64,000 nt of DNA from Streptomyces sp. DHE7-1 (GCA_016432725.1 JACJDG010000003.1:2170001-2234000), one strand, 5' to 3'. Counted from the first letter of the stretch, positions 17,471 to 27,521 are shown. The notes: generated from the sequence alone by a model not told the origin. Program-made: numbers and translations.

Positions 17471-18655
17471 GTGACCACCGCCCAGACCCAGGAGCTCGAC
17501 GTACAGCCGACTCCGCTCGCCCTGCTGCTGCTCGGCCGCGAGGCCGACCCGAAGAGCGAGCGGGGTGTCGAGTGCCCCGGCGACCTGCCCTCGCCGTCCG
17601 ACCCGGACCTGGTGGCGCGTGCCCGCGCGGCCAAGGAGAAGCTCGGGGACAAGGTCTTCGTGCTCGGCCACCACTACCAGCGCGACGAGGTCATCCAGTT
17701 CGCGGACGTCACGGGCGACTCCTTCAAGCTGGCCCGCGACGCGGCCGCGCGCCCGGAGGCCGAGTACATCGTCTTCTGCGGTGTGCACTTCATGGCCGAG
17801 TCGGCGGACATCCTGACGTCCGCCGACCAGAAGGTGGTCCTGCCCGACCTGGCGGCCGGCTGCTCCATGGCCGACATGGCCACCGCCGAGCAGGTCGCCG
17901 AGTGCTGGGATGTGCTGACCGAGGCGGGCGTGGCCGGCCAGGTGGTGCCCGTCTCGTACATGAACTCCTCGGCGGACATCAAGGCGTTCACCGGCAAGCA
18001 CGGCGGCACCATCTGCACCTCGTCCAACGCGAAGCGGGCCCTGGACTGGGCCTTCGAGCAGGGCGAGAAGGTGCTCTTCCTGCCGGACCAGCACCTGGGC
18101 CGCAACACCGCGGTACGGGACATGGGCATGTCCCAGGACGACTGCGTGCTCTACAACCCGCACAAGCCGAACGGCGGGCTGACCGCCGAGGAGCTGCGCG
18201 CCGCGAAGATGATCCTGTGGCGCGGTCACTGCTCGGTGCACGGCCGCTTCAGCCTGGACTCGGTGAACGACGTGCGCGAGCGCATCCCGGGCGTGAACGT
18301 GCTGGTCCACCCCGAGTGCCGGCACGAGGTCGTGGCCGCGGCCGACCACGTCGGCTCGACGGAGTACATCATCAAGGCCCTGGAGGCCGCTCCCGCCGGT
18401 TCCAAGTGGGCCATCGGCACCGAGCTGAACCTGGTCCGCCGCCTGGCGAACCGTTTCGCTCCCGAGGGCAAGGAGATCGTCTTCCTCGACAAGACGGTCT
18501 GCTTCTGCTCGACCATGAACCGCATCGACCTGCCCCACCTGGTCTGGGCCCTGGAGTCCCTGGCCGAGGGCAACCTGGTCAACCGGATCGAGGTCGACCA
18601 GGAGACGGAGGCGTTCGCCAAGCTCGCGCTGGAGCGGATGCTGGCGCTGCCGTAA
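17471..18655 (+). CDS. nadA: quinolinate synthase A
   Basis: NadA condenses iminoaspartate with dihydroxyacetone phosphate to quinolinate, first intermediate of NAD synthesis, using a [4Fe-4S] cluster. The 394-residue protein shows VLGHHYQRDEVI at the substrate site and candidate cluster cysteines in FCGVHFMAESADIL, HPECRHEV and CFCSTMN. I chose the GTG at 17471, with AGAAAGG about 8 nt upstream, over the GTG at 17462. nadB and nadC are not next to it. A long hairpin follows. Confidence 0.96.
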   Translation: MTTAQTQELDVQPTPLALLLLGREADPKSERGVECPGDLPSPSDPDLVARARAAKEKLGDKVFVLGHHYQRDEVIQFADVTGDSFKLARDAAARPEAEYIVFCGVHFMAESADILTSADQKVVLPDLAAGCSMADMATAEQVAECWDVLTEAGVAGQVVPVSYMNSSADIKAFTGKHGGTICTSSNAKRALDWAFEQGEKVLFLPDQHLGRNTAVRDMGMSQDDCVLYNPHKPNGGLTAEELRAAKMILWRGHCSVHGRFSLDSVNDVRERIPGVNVLVHPECRHEVVAAADHVGSTEYIIKALEAAPAGSKWAIGTELNLVRRLANRFAPEGKEIVFLDKTVCFCSTMNRIDLPHLVWALESLAEGNLVNRIEVDQETEAFAKLALERMLALP

Positions 18656-18672
18656 CGGTTCACCGGAAAACG

Positions 18673-18715
18673 CGGCGGGGCCCGGTCCACGGAGTACGTG
18701 GACCGGGCCCCGCCG
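18673..18715. terminator. bidirectional terminator between nadA and the RND gene
   Basis: A perfect 19-bp stem (arms 18673-18691 and 18697-18715, loop GAGTA) lies between two convergent genes. Confidence 0.85.
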
Positions 18716-18720
18716 TTCGC

Positions 18721-21700
18721 TCACACGCCCGCGGGCTCCAGCGCCTCGGGCTCGGGCTCCCGCTTGGCCGCCTTCTTCCGCGCGCGCCGCTCCTTGCGGA
18801 GTTCGAGCATCGCGTAGAGCGTCGGGACCAGGAGGAGGGTCAGCAGGGTCGAGCTGATCAGGCCGCCGATGACGACCACCGCCAGCGGCTGGGCGATGAA
18901 GCCGCCCTCGCCGGTGACGCCCAGGGCCATCGGGAGCAGGGCGAAGATGGTCGCCAGCGCCGTCATGAGGATCGGGCGCAGCCGGTGCCGGCCACCCTCG
19001 ATCACGGCCTCCACGACCCCGTGGCCCTGCCTGCGGTACTGGTTGATCAGGTCGATCAGCACGATCGCGTTCGTCACCACGATGCCGATCAGCATCAGCA
19101 TGCCGATCATGGCCGGGACGCCCATCGGGGTGCCCGTGGCCACCAGCAGGCCGATCGCGCCCGTGGCCGCGAACGGCACGGACACCAGCAGGATCAGCGG
19201 CTGGACCAGCGAGCGGAACGTCGCCACCAGCAGCATGAAGACGATCGCGATCGCCGCCAGCATGGCCAGGCCCAGGTTCTTGAACGCGTCGTCCTGGTCG
19301 GAGGAGACACCGCCGATCTCGGCCCTCGCGCCCGCCGGCAGCTTCAGGTCCTTGATCCGCGACTGGAGCTGGGCGCTGACCGCGCCGGTGTTGTCCCCGG
19401 TCGGCCGGGCCGTGACGGTCGCGGCGCGCTGACCGTCGATGCGGGTCATCGACACCGGGCCGTCCACCACCTTCACGGTGGCGATGTCACCGAGCTTCAC
19501 CGGGCCGAGGCGCAGCGCCTTGAGCTGGGCGAGGGTGGTGGCGGGCTTCGCCGACCTCACGACGACGTCGCGCTCGGTGTCGTCGAGGACCGCCTTGGCG
19601 GCCGTCGTGCCGCGCACCGCCTGTGCCACGGCGGCGCCCAGCTTCTGGTCGTCGAACCCGGCCGCCGCCGCCCTGGAGTTGGCCGTGACCGAGATCCGCG
19701 GCACGCTCTGGGCCAGGTCGCTGGTGACGTCGGTGACGTCGTCCAGACCGGCCACGGTGGACCGGACCCGGTCGGCGGCCTCGCGCAGCGCCCCGGCGTC
19801 GGAGGCCTTCACCACCACGCGGAGGTCCTGGCTGCCGAAGCCGTCACCGGCGGACACCGTGGTCGTACCGATGCCGTCGAGCTTCTTCAGGCCGTCCTCG
19901 AGGTGCTTCTGCACGTCGGTGTAGGACGCCGAGTCCTTCAGCATCACCTGGTACGACGCCTGGTTGGTGTCGGTGCCGCCGCCGAAGGCCGCCATGAAGC
20001 CGGAGGAGCCGACGGTGACCTGGTAGTCCTTGACGCCGTCGGTGGCGGCGAGCAGCTTCTCCACCTTCCTCGCCTGCGCGTCCGTGGCCGCGAGGCTGGT
20101 GCCCGGCCTCAGCTTCTGCTTGACCGTCAGCACCTCCTGCTCGCCCTGGTCGAAGAAGTTCGTCTTCAGCAGTCCGGACATGCCGAACGTGACGACCAGG
20201 ACGGCCACCGCGATCAGCACGCTGGTGAGCCGGCGGCGGGTGGCGAAGCGCAGGACGGGGACGTAGAAGCGCTGGAGGCGGCTCTTCGCCTCCTTCTCCT
20301 CGGCCAGCCGGCGCGCCTCGTCGGCGTCCTCGGGCGTGCCCTTGGGCGCGCGCAGGAACCAGAACGACAGCACCGGCACGACCGTCAGCGACACCAGCAG
20401 CGAGGCGAGCAGGGCCGCCGTCACGGTGATGCTGAACGAGCCGAACAGGGCTCCCACCATGCCGCCGACCAGGCCGATCGGCAGGAACACGGCGACCGTG
20501 GTGAGGGTCGAGGAGGTGACCGCGCCGGCCACCTCGCGCACCGCGTCGAGGATGGCCTCCCGGCGCTCCTCGCCGTAGCCGAGGTGCCGCTTGATGTTCT
20601 CCAGGACCACGATCGAGTCGTCGACGACCCGGCCGATGGCGATGGTCAGCGCGCCGAGCGTGAGCATGTTCAGCGACAGGCCGCGGGTCCACAGCACGAT
20701 GAGCGCGAGGACCACCGACAGCGGGATGGACACCGCCGTGACCAGCGTCGAGCGGACCGACGCCAGGAACACCAGGATGATCAGGACCGCGAAGAGCAGT
20801 CCCAGCGCGCCCTCCGTCGTCAGGCCCTTGATGGACTTGGACACGGCCGGGCCCTGGTCGCTGACGACGGTGAGCTCGGCACCCGAGCCGAGGTCCGCCC
20901 GCAGGCCGGGCAGCTTGTCCTGGACCGCGTTCGAGATGGAGACCGCGCTGCCGTCGTGGTCCATGGTGACGTTGACGGCGAGGCTGGGCCGGCCGTCGGT
21001 GCGGGTGATGGAATCCGCCGGGGCCGGCCGCTGCTTCACGGTGGCCACGTCCGCGAGGCGCACGGGCTCGTCCACGCCCTCGCCGCCGACCCTGAGGTCC
21101 TGGATCTGCTTCAGCGAGGTGAAGCCGTCGCCGACCTGGACGGTGCGGTTGGCGCCGTCCTCGTCGAAGGAGCCGGCCGGCACGGTCGCGCCGCCCGCCT
21201 GCAGGGCCTGGCCGAGGGCGGCGGGGGTGAGCCCCGCCTTCGCCAGCTTCGCGTCGCTCGGGGTGACGGCGACCTGCAGGTCCCGCGCGCCGGTGACCTG
21301 GACGCGGCCGACGCCGTCGATGTCCTTCAGGGCCGGTACGACGGTGGTGTCGAGCTGGTCGGCGAGGGCCTGCTGGTCCTTGCCGGAGGTGACGGCGAGG
21401 ACCACGGTCGGCATGTCGTCCGTGGAGCCGGAGACGACCTGCGGGTCGACGTCGTCCGGGAGCTGGTTACGGGCCCGGTTGACGGCCTGCTGGACGTCGG
21501 AGACGAGCCGCTTGGTGTCGTTGCCGTAGTCGAAGGACGCCATGATCACGGCGTTGCCCTCGCTCGCGGTGGAGGTGACTCCGGTGACACCGTCGACGCC
21601 CTGGAGGTTGTTCTCGATGGGCTCGACGACCTGCTTCTCGACGACGTCGGGCGAGGCACCCTGGTACGGCGCGATCACCGACACCATGGGCAGTTCGATG

Positions 21701-21819
21701 GTGGGCAGCAGTTGCTGCTTGATCTGCGGTATCGCGATCAGCCCGAAGACGAGCGCGATGAGCGACATCAGGCCGATCAGGGCCCGTTGGGCGAGGCTGA
21801 ATCTCGACAGCCAGGACAT
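18721..21819 (-). CDS. RND-superfamily efflux transporter (AcrB/SwrC type)
   Basis: The 1032-residue protein has the AcrB-like layout: a membrane helix at about 12-31, a large extracytoplasmic loop, six helices (about 325-540), a second loop, and six more helices toward the C-terminus. The start QIKQQLLPTIELPMV and the segment IGRVVDDSIVVLENI with its paired acidic residues are typical. Actinobacterial members usually act without an outer-membrane partner. No membrane-fusion gene is adjacent. A two-component system lies directly upstream in the same orientation and may control it (inference). The ribosome binding site is weak. Confidence 0.93.
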   Translation of the reverse strand: MSWLSRFSLAQRALIGLMSLIALVFGLIAIPQIKQQLLPTIELPMVSVIAPYQGASPDVVEKQVVEPIENNLQGVDGVTGVTSTASEGNAVIMASFDYGNDTKRLVSDVQQAVNRARNQLPDDVDPQVVSGSTDDMPTVVLAVTSGKDQQALADQLDTTVVPALKDIDGVGRVQVTGARDLQVAVTPSDAKLAKAGLTPAALGQALQAGGATVPAGSFDEDGANRTVQVGDGFTSLKQIQDLRVGGEGVDEPVRLADVATVKQRPAPADSITRTDGRPSLAVNVTMDHDGSAVSISNAVQDKLPGLRADLGSGAELTVVSDQGPAVSKSIKGLTTEGALGLLFAVLIILVFLASVRSTLVTAVSIPLSVVLALIVLWTRGLSLNMLTLGALTIAIGRVVDDSIVVLENIKRHLGYGEERREAILDAVREVAGAVTSSTLTTVAVFLPIGLVGGMVGALFGSFSITVTAALLASLLVSLTVVPVLSFWFLRAPKGTPEDADEARRLAEEKEAKSRLQRFYVPVLRFATRRRLTSVLIAVAVLVVTFGMSGLLKTNFFDQGEQEVLTVKQKLRPGTSLAATDAQARKVEKLLAATDGVKDYQVTVGSSGFMAAFGGGTDTNQASYQVMLKDSASYTDVQKHLEDGLKKLDGIGTTTVSAGDGFGSQDLRVVVKASDAGALREAADRVRSTVAGLDDVTDVTSDLAQSVPRISVTANSRAAAAGFDDQKLGAAVAQAVRGTTAAKAVLDDTERDVVVRSAKPATTLAQLKALRLGPVKLGDIATVKVVDGPVSMTRIDGQRAATVTARPTGDNTGAVSAQLQSRIKDLKLPAGARAEIGGVSSDQDDAFKNLGLAMLAAIAIVFMLLVATFRSLVQPLILLVSVPFAATGAIGLLVATGTPMGVPAMIGMLMLIGIVVTNAIVLIDLINQYRRQGHGVVEAVIEGGRHRLRPILMTALATIFALLPMALGVTGEGGFIAQPLAVVVIGGLISSTLLTLLLVPTLYAMLELRKERRARKKAAKREPEPEALEPAGV

Positions 21820-21976
21820 GGGTCAGGGGTCTCTCTTCTGTGAGCGGCAGAAGCTGCTGCGGGCGCGGATGAACGCCACCCCACCACCTTGGGCCATGCC
21901 GGACGCCGGTTCCGTAACCCCCAGGTCCATTTCCTTATCCGGCGCCTACTCCCCGCGCAGTACACGCGGGTGGAGA

Positions 21977-22654
21977 TCAGTCCGTCCTCGGACGTACCAG
22001 GCCCGACTCGTACGCGATGACGACGAGCTGCGCCCGGTCCCGCGCGCCCAGCTTGGCCATGGCCCGGTTGACGTGCGTCTTCACGGTCAGCGGGCTGACC
22101 TCGAGGCGTTCGGCGATCTCGTCGTTGGAGTGGCCGCCGGCGACCTGCACCAGGACCTCGCGCTCCCGGCCGGTGAGCGCGCCGAGCCGCTCGGAGCGGG
22201 CGGGGTCGCGGCCGTCGTCGTCGCCCTGGGCGAGGAAGCGGGCGATCAGGCCCTTGGTGGCGGCCGGGGAGAGCAGCGCCTCGCCGCCCGCGGCGACCCG
22301 GATCGCGTTCAGCAGTTCCTCGGGTTCGCTGCCCTTGCCGAGGAAGCCGGAGGCGCCGGCGCGCAGCGACTGCACCACGTAGTCGTCGACCTCGAAGGTG
22401 GTCAGTATGACCACGCGGACCTGGGTGAGGGTGGGGTCGGCGCTGATCAGGCGGGTGGCGGCGAGGCCGTCGGTGCCGGGCATGCGGATGTCCATGAGGA
22501 CGACGTCGGCGGCGCGCTCCTTGGCCAGCCGGACCGCCTCGGCGCCGTCGGAGGCCTCGCCCACCACCTCCATGTCTGGCTCGGAGTCGACCAGCACGCG
22601 GAACGCGCTGCGCAGCAGCGCCTGGTCGTCGGCGAGCAGGACACGGATCGTCAT
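21977..22654 (-). CDS. LuxR/NarL-family response regulator
   Basis: This 225-residue protein has a receiver with acidic pair ADD (9-10), phosphoacceptor Asp55 (VVLMDIRMPG) and the expected lysine (FLGKG), then a LuxR-type helix-turn-helix (LTGREREVLVQVAGGHSNDEIAERL). Its ATG overlaps the stop of the kinase gene by ATGA, so the pair is translationally coupled. It probably regulates neighbouring genes such as the RND exporter downstream. Confidence 0.94.
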   Translation of the reverse strand: MTIRVLLADDQALLRSAFRVLVDSEPDMEVVGEASDGAEAVRLAKERAADVVLMDIRMPGTDGLAATRLISADPTLTQVRVVILTTFEVDDYVVQSLRAGASGFLGKGSEPEELLNAIRVAAGGEALLSPAATKGLIARFLAQGDDDGRDPARSERLGALTGREREVLVQVAGGHSNDEIAERLEVSPLTVKTHVNRAMAKLGARDRAQLVVIAYESGLVRPRTD

Positions 22655-23870
22655 GCGGTCTCCCCCGTAGCCGTCGTGCGGGTCGCGACCGGCAGGATCG
22701 CATGGACGCGGAAGCCGCCGCCGTAGCGGGGCCCGGTGGTGAGGGTGCCGCCGACGGCGGTGACCCGCTCCCGCATGCCGAGCAGCCCGTGGCCGCCGCC
22801 GTCCCCGGGCGCACCGCCCGCGCCGGCGCCGTCGTCGACCACGGTGACCTCGATGTTCCCGCCGACGCGTACGACGCTGACCTCGGCCCTGACCTCGGTG
22901 CCCGCGTGCTTGCGGACGTTGGTCAGGGCCTCCTGGATGCACCGGTAGGCGGCGAGGTCCACGGCGGCCGGCAGTTCGGTGCCGTGGTCGGTGCGGGCGA
23001 CCTCGACCGGGAGTCCGGCGCTGCGGAAGGTGCCGGCGAGTTCGTCGAGCCGGCTGAGGCCGGGGGCGGGCTCGGTGGGTGCCTCGGGGTCGCCGGACTG
23101 GCGCAGCAGGCCGACGGTGGCGCGCAGTTCGTCGAGCGCGCTGCGGCTGGCCTCGCGGACGTGGGCGAGCGCCTCCTTGGCCTGGTCGGGCCGCCGGTCC
23201 ATGACGTGCGCGGCGACGCCGGCCTGCACGTTGACCAGCGCGATGTGGTGGGCGACGACGTCGTGCAGGTCGCGGGCGATGCGCAGCCGCTCCTCGGCGA
23301 CCCGGCGGCGGGCCTCCTCCTCACGGGTCCGCTCGGCGCGTTCGGCGCGCTCGCGGATCGCCTGCACGACCGCGCGGCGGCTGCGCACCGCGTCCCCGGC
23401 GGTGGCGCCGATGCCGGTCCAGGCGAGCAGGCCGAGGTTCTCCTGGGCGTACCAGGGCAGGGGCCGGCGAGCATCGCGGCGGCGGTCAGCACGGTCATGG
23501 TGAGCAGGCCGACGCGCAAGGTGGTGGTGCGGTCGGTGGTCGCGGCGACCGTGTACAGGGCGACCACGGCGGCCATCGCGACCGGCGCGCGCGGGTCTCC
23601 GGTGAGACACTCGACCAGGGAGATGGTGCCGGTGACGGCGAGGACGCCCTTCGGGAAGCGGCGGCGCAGGACCAGCGCGGCGGCGGCGAGGAACATCAGG
23701 ACCAGGCCGAGCGGGTCCGGGGTGCGGACGCCCCAGGTGACGCCGTTCGCGCCGTGGGGCACCGCGAAGGAGCCGGCGATCATGCACGCCAGCACGCCCG
23801 CCGCGATGGCCGCGTCCAGCGCGAGGGGGTGGGCCTTGAGGCTGCACCGGGCGCGTTCGAGTGTGCTCAC
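22651..23870 (-). CDS. NarL-type sensor histidine kinase, apparent frameshift
   Basis: The N-terminal half has several membrane helices. The C-terminal half has a HisKA_3 dimerisation motif (RIARDLHDVVAHHIALV) with the phospho-His, and a HATPase domain ending GHGLLGMRERV. The two halves are in different frames: one G is missing in the run at 23460-23463, where LTAAAMLAGP should continue into LPWYAQENLG. Restored length is about 406 residues. The GTG at 23870 has TACTGT 7 nt upstream and no ribosome binding site, so it is probably leaderless. As written the enzyme is split. Confidence 0.9.
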
Positions 23871-24063
23871 CCGCTGAACAGTACGGGGCCGGACGGGGGG
23901 CCGGAACACGGCGAGGCGAGGCTCACCCGCCGCCGGCCGTCGACAGGTGTTCGCGGCGTGTACGACGGCCGGACGCCCGGCGTTGGCCGTACATGATCAA
24001 CGTTCTCGACGGCATTCCCGCCGGCCCGGCCGGATGCCTCCTGTCGACGAAAGGCAGCCCGCT

Positions 24064-25431
24064 GTGCGCGCTTCCCCGCTCTGGCCCGCCGCGGCCCTCG
24101 CCCTCGCCTCGGCCGCGGCCTCGGTCACGCCCGCGCAGGCCGTCACCTACGGCACGCCGACCATCGGACTGTCGTCCGCCCACCTGTCCGGCGCGGTCGG
24201 CGCCACGGGTGACCCGACGGTCGCGGTGACCGTCGCGCAGAGCGGCGCGGACGCCTCCGCGCTGACGGTGACGGCCACGAAGAGCAGCCGCACCGCCGTG
24301 GCGGCCACCTCCGACGTGCGGGTCACGGGCAGCGGCGGCGCCCGCACCCTCTCGGTCACCGCGCACGCGCGGGGCTACGCCGACCTCACGCTGAAGGTGA
24401 CGGGGCTCGGCGGCAGGACGGCCACCACGACCCTGCACTACGCGGCCTCCCCCGCCGTCCAGCGCCCGGCCGACACCCGCTACCTGACCGGTGCCTCGGA
24501 CGCCTCCGCCGCCGTGGACGTCGGCGGCGGCTACGTCGTGGTCGGCAACGACGAGGACAACACGCTGCGCCTGTACGACGGCTCGGCCTCCGGCGCCCCG
24601 GTGCGGACCTGGGACCTCGGCGGTGCGCTGGGCGCGGACAAGGAGGTCGACATCGAGGGCGCGGCGCGCGTCGGGGACACGGTCTACTGGACGGGTTCGC
24701 TGGGCAACAACAAGGACGGCGTGTACAAGGCGGACCGGAACACCGTCTTCACCACCACCGTCTCCGGGTCGGGCGCCGCCACCCGGCTCACCTTCGGCAC
24801 CGCCGGGCACCGGCTGCGCGACGACCTGGTGGCCTGGGACCGGGCGAACGGCGACCGGTACGGCTTCGCCGCCGCCACGGCGGACGGGCAGGCCCCTAAG
24901 CAGGTGGACGGCTTCAACGTGGAGGGCCTGGAGTTCGCGCCGGGCTCCACCACCACCGCCTACATCGGCTTCCGCGCCCCGCTGGTGCCGCCGGTGTCGG
25001 GCGGCAGGGCGCTGATCGTGCCGGTGACCAACATGGACCAGGTGGTCAAGGGTGCCCGGGCGACCGTCGGCACGCCGATCGAACTGGACCTCGGCGGTCT
25101 GTCGGTGCGGGACCTGCGCCGCGACGACAAGGGGCGGTTCCTGATCCTGGCCGGCTCCTGGGCGGCCGACGGCAACAGCGACCCGTACGCCCTGTACACC
25201 TGGGACGGCGTGGCCGGGCACCAGCCGGTGAAGAAGCTGGACCTGCCCACCTCGGACGCGGGCGGCTGGGAGTCCGTCGTGTCGGTGCCCGACCTGGACG
25301 CCTCCGGCGCCCGGGTGCAGCTGATCACCGACGACGGGTCCGCCGATCTCTACGGCGACGGCACCGAGGCTAAGGACCTCACCCACCCGGAGTGGCAGAA
25401 GTCCCGCTCCACCTGGTTCCCGCTGGGCTGA
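24064..25431 (+). CDS. secreted DUF3616-type protein (beta-propeller-like)
   Basis: A signal peptide (VRASPLWPAAALALASAAA, cleavage after PAQA) leads a 455-residue extracellular protein. About 100 residues of Ig/cadherin-like repeat precede a DUF3616-like region with VGNDEDNTLRLY, DIEGAARVGDTVYWTGS and FNVEGLEFAPG, which suggests a propeller fold. No enzyme activity is established. GAAAGG lies 9 nt before the GTG. An in-frame upstream extension (from 23947) lacks a signal peptide at its N-terminus and is rejected. Confidence 0.85.
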   Translation: MRASPLWPAAALALASAAASVTPAQAVTYGTPTIGLSSAHLSGAVGATGDPTVAVTVAQSGADASALTVTATKSSRTAVAATSDVRVTGSGGARTLSVTAHARGYADLTLKVTGLGGRTATTTLHYAASPAVQRPADTRYLTGASDASAAVDVGGGYVVVGNDEDNTLRLYDGSASGAPVRTWDLGGALGADKEVDIEGAARVGDTVYWTGSLGNNKDGVYKADRNTVFTTTVSGSGAATRLTFGTAGHRLRDDLVAWDRANGDRYGFAAATADGQAPKQVDGFNVEGLEFAPGSTTTAYIGFRAPLVPPVSGGRALIVPVTNMDQVVKGARATVGTPIELDLGGLSVRDLRRDDKGRFLILAGSWAADGNSDPYALYTWDGVAGHQPVKKLDLPTSDAGGWESVVSVPDLDASGARVQLITDDGSADLYGDGTEAKDLTHPEWQKSRSTWFPLG

Positions 25432-25511
25432 CCGGTGCGGACCGGCCCGGGGCGCCCGGCCCCGGGGCTCTCCGCTGCCACGGGCCGCCACCGGCCGGCA
25501 CGGGAGCGGGT

Positions 25512-25790
25512 TCAGCCCGGGATCAGGCCGTCGTCGCCGAGCAGGTCCCGGACCTCCTCCAGCGTGGCGTCCGGGGACGGGAGGATCAGGTCCGAGGGTT
25601 CCAGGGCGTCGTCCGGGAGCGGTGCGCCGAGGCGGCGGACGGCGTCCAGCAGGGTGGAGAGCGTGCGGCGGAAGCCCGCCCCGTCGCCGCCCTGCATCTC
25701 CGCGAGCAGTTCGTCGTCCAGCTTGTTCAGCTCGGCGAAGTGGACGTCGTCCAGCTTCACCTGCCCCTCCCCCATGATCCGTACGATCAC
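25512..25790 (-). CDS. pspAA: PspA-associated protein PspAA
   Basis: The 92-residue protein begins MIVRIMGEGQVKLDD and has a helical acidic body (ELNKLDDELLAEM). It lies 34 nt downstream of pspA in the same orientation, matching the PspAA domain described next to actinobacterial PspA. It probably modulates PspA oligomerisation or membrane binding (inference). GAGGAGG is 5 nt before the GTG start. Confidence 0.85.
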   Translation of the reverse strand: MIVRIMGEGQVKLDDVHFAELNKLDDELLAEMQGGDGAGFRRTLSTLLDAVRRLGAPLPDDALEPSDLILPSPDATLEEVRDLLGDDGLIPG

Positions 25791-25824
25791 GTCGGCCTCC
25801 TCGGCTCGGGGTCCCGGCGCCGGA

Positions 25825-26616
25825 CTACTGCTTGTCGAAGCGCGGGGTGTCCTGCGGCTGCTGCTGGGACTGCGCCTGGCCGGTGCCGCCCTCGATGGCC
25901 TGCTGCGGGGAGCCGCCGGCCAGCTCGGCCTTCATGCGCTGCAGTTCCAGCTCTACATCCGTACCACCGGAGAGCCGGTCCAGCTCGGCCTGGATGTCGT
26001 CCTTGGCCATGCCGGACGGGTCGTCGAGGGCGCCCGAGGCGAGCAGTTCGTCGATGGCGCCGGCCCGGGCCTGGAGCTGGGCGGTCTTGTCCTCGGCGCG
26101 CTGGATGGCCAGGCCGACGTCGCCCATCTCCTCGGAGATGCCCGAGAACGCCTCGCCGATGCGGGTCTGGGCCTGGGCGGCGGTGTAGGTGGCCTTGATG
26201 GTCTCCTTCTTCGTACGGAAGGCGTCCACCTTGGCCTGCAGCCGCTGGGCCGCGAGAGTGAGCTTCTCCTCCTCGCCCTGGAGGGTGGAGTGCTGCGTCT
26301 CGAGGTCGGTGACCTGCTGCTGGAGGGCGGCGCGGCGGGACAGCGCCTCGCGGGCCAGGTCCTCACGGCCGAGCGCGAGCGCCTTGCGGCCCTGGTCCTC
26401 CAGCTTGGTGGACTGCTGCTGCAGCTGGTTGAGCTGGAGTTCCAGGCGCTTGCGGGAGGTCGCGACGTCGGCGACCCCGCGGCGCACCTTCTGCAGCAGC
26501 TCGAGCTGCTTCTGGTACGAGTAATCGAGGGTCTCGCGCGGGTCCTCGGCCCGGTCAAGGGCCTTGTTCGCCTTCGCGCGGAAGATCATCCCCATACGCT
26601 TCATGACACCGCTCAT
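25825..26616 (-). CDS. pspA: phage shock protein A (PspA/IM30 family)
   Basis: The 263-residue protein is an almost continuous coiled coil (about residues 25-210), with the N-terminal amphipathic start MKRMGMIFRAKANKALDRAEDP typical of PspA. The Gln-rich tail after about 225 is a lineage feature. PspA binds stressed membranes and keeps the proton motive force. It is first in a pspA-pspAA pair; AAGGGGG precedes the ATG by about 13 nt. Confidence 0.96.
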   Translation of the reverse strand: MSGVMKRMGMIFRAKANKALDRAEDPRETLDYSYQKQLELLQKVRRGVADVATSRKRLELQLNQLQQQSTKLEDQGRKALALGREDLAREALSRRAALQQQVTDLETQHSTLQGEEEKLTLAAQRLQAKVDAFRTKKETIKATYTAAQAQTRIGEAFSGISEEMGDVGLAIQRAEDKTAQLQARAGAIDELLASGALDDPSGMAKDDIQAELDRLSGGTDVELELQRMKAELAGGSPQQAIEGGTGQAQSQQQPQDTPRFDKQ

Positions 26617-26924
26617 GGGCTTCGCGCGCCCCCTTCTGACGGACTCCAGCTCACCGATCCAGCGACAGAACCCACAGTACGGGCCCTGACTCCATTACCG
26701 CACTGTTCGGGGACCGATGCGCTCATCCCCAAGGACGACTGCGGGCCCCGCCACTCCGGCGTGAGGAGTAGGTGATCCCGGGGCGGGCCGCTCGGGCCCT
26801 TCCGGTGACCTCCTGGTGAGGCGTCCGCGTCGTCCCCTCTGTCCCCCTACAGACGTCCGGTGTTGCCGGATCGTTCCCGGCCGGGCTGGGGTCCATGCCG
26901 GTGCAGCCCGTACCCTTGGGTTTT
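26617..26924. promoter_or_regulatory. divergent intergenic region, pspA and DUF3043 promoters
   Basis: About 308 nt without a gene. On the minus strand TACTGT (26679-26674) is a plausible pspA -10, giving a leader of about 50 nt. On the plus strand TACCCT (26911-26916) lies 8 nt before the DUF3043 GTG. I see no sigma-54 type promoter or other repeats. Confidence 0.45.
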
Positions 26925-27521
26925 GTGTTCCGTAGCCGTGCCAAGGAAGAGAAGGCGTCCGCCGACAAGGCGGCCGTGAACTTCTCCAAGCAGCCCCGTG
27001 ACCCGCAGGCCCCCAAGGGCAGGCCCACTCCCAAGCGCAGTGAGGCCCAGTCCCAGCGCCGCAGCGTCGCCAACACGCCGACGACCCGCAAGGACGCCGC
27101 CAAGCGTCAGCGCGAGGAGCGCCGCCAGGCGCTGGACCGGCAGCGCCAGGCCCTGGCCGGCGGTGACGAGCGCTACCTGCCGGCCCGTGACAAGGGCCCG
27201 GTCCGCCGCTTCGCGCGCGACTGGGTGGACTCCCGGTTCAACATGGCGGAGTTCTTCCTCCCCTTCGCCGTGGTGATCCTGGTGCTGAGCGTGGTGCGGG
27301 TGCCGTCGATCCAGGCGCTGGCGCTGTGGCTGTGGGCCGTGGTGATCGTGCTGATCGTGGTGGACGCGGTGATCAGCGGCTTCCGGCTGAAGAAGCGGCT
27401 CGCCGAGCGCTTCCCCGACCAGAACCGCCGGGGCGCGGTGGCCTACGGTCTGATGCGCTCGCTCCAGATGCGCCGGCTCCGGCTGCCGAAGCCGCAGGTC
27501 AAGCGCGGAGAGCGGCCCTGA
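26925..27521 (+). CDS. DUF3043 membrane protein
   Basis: The 198-residue protein has a long basic N-terminus rich in Lys, Arg and Gln (KRQREERRQALDRQRQAL), then two adjacent membrane helices (about 113-160), then a basic C-terminus. This is the actinobacterial DUF3043 pattern; function unknown. GTG at 26925 with TACCCT 8 nt upstream indicates a leaderless mRNA. The stop overlaps the presumed CTG start of the methyltransferase. Confidence 0.88.
   Translation: MFRSRAKEEKASADKAAVNFSKQPRDPQAPKGRPTPKRSEAQSQRRSVANTPTTRKDAAKRQREERRQALDRQRQALAGGDERYLPARDKGPVRRFARDWVDSRFNMAEFFLPFAVVILVLSVVRVPSIQALALWLWAVVIVLIVVDAVISGFRLKKRLAERFPDQNRRGAVAYGLMRSLQMRRLRLPKPQVKRGERP

Noticed and set aside
17572..21843. 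Very long plus-strand open frame (over 1400 codons) across nadA and the RND gene
   Set aside because: It is the GC-rich shadow of nadA (other frame) and of the minus-strand RND gene, with no ribosome binding site and low-complexity Gly/Arg/Asp composition.
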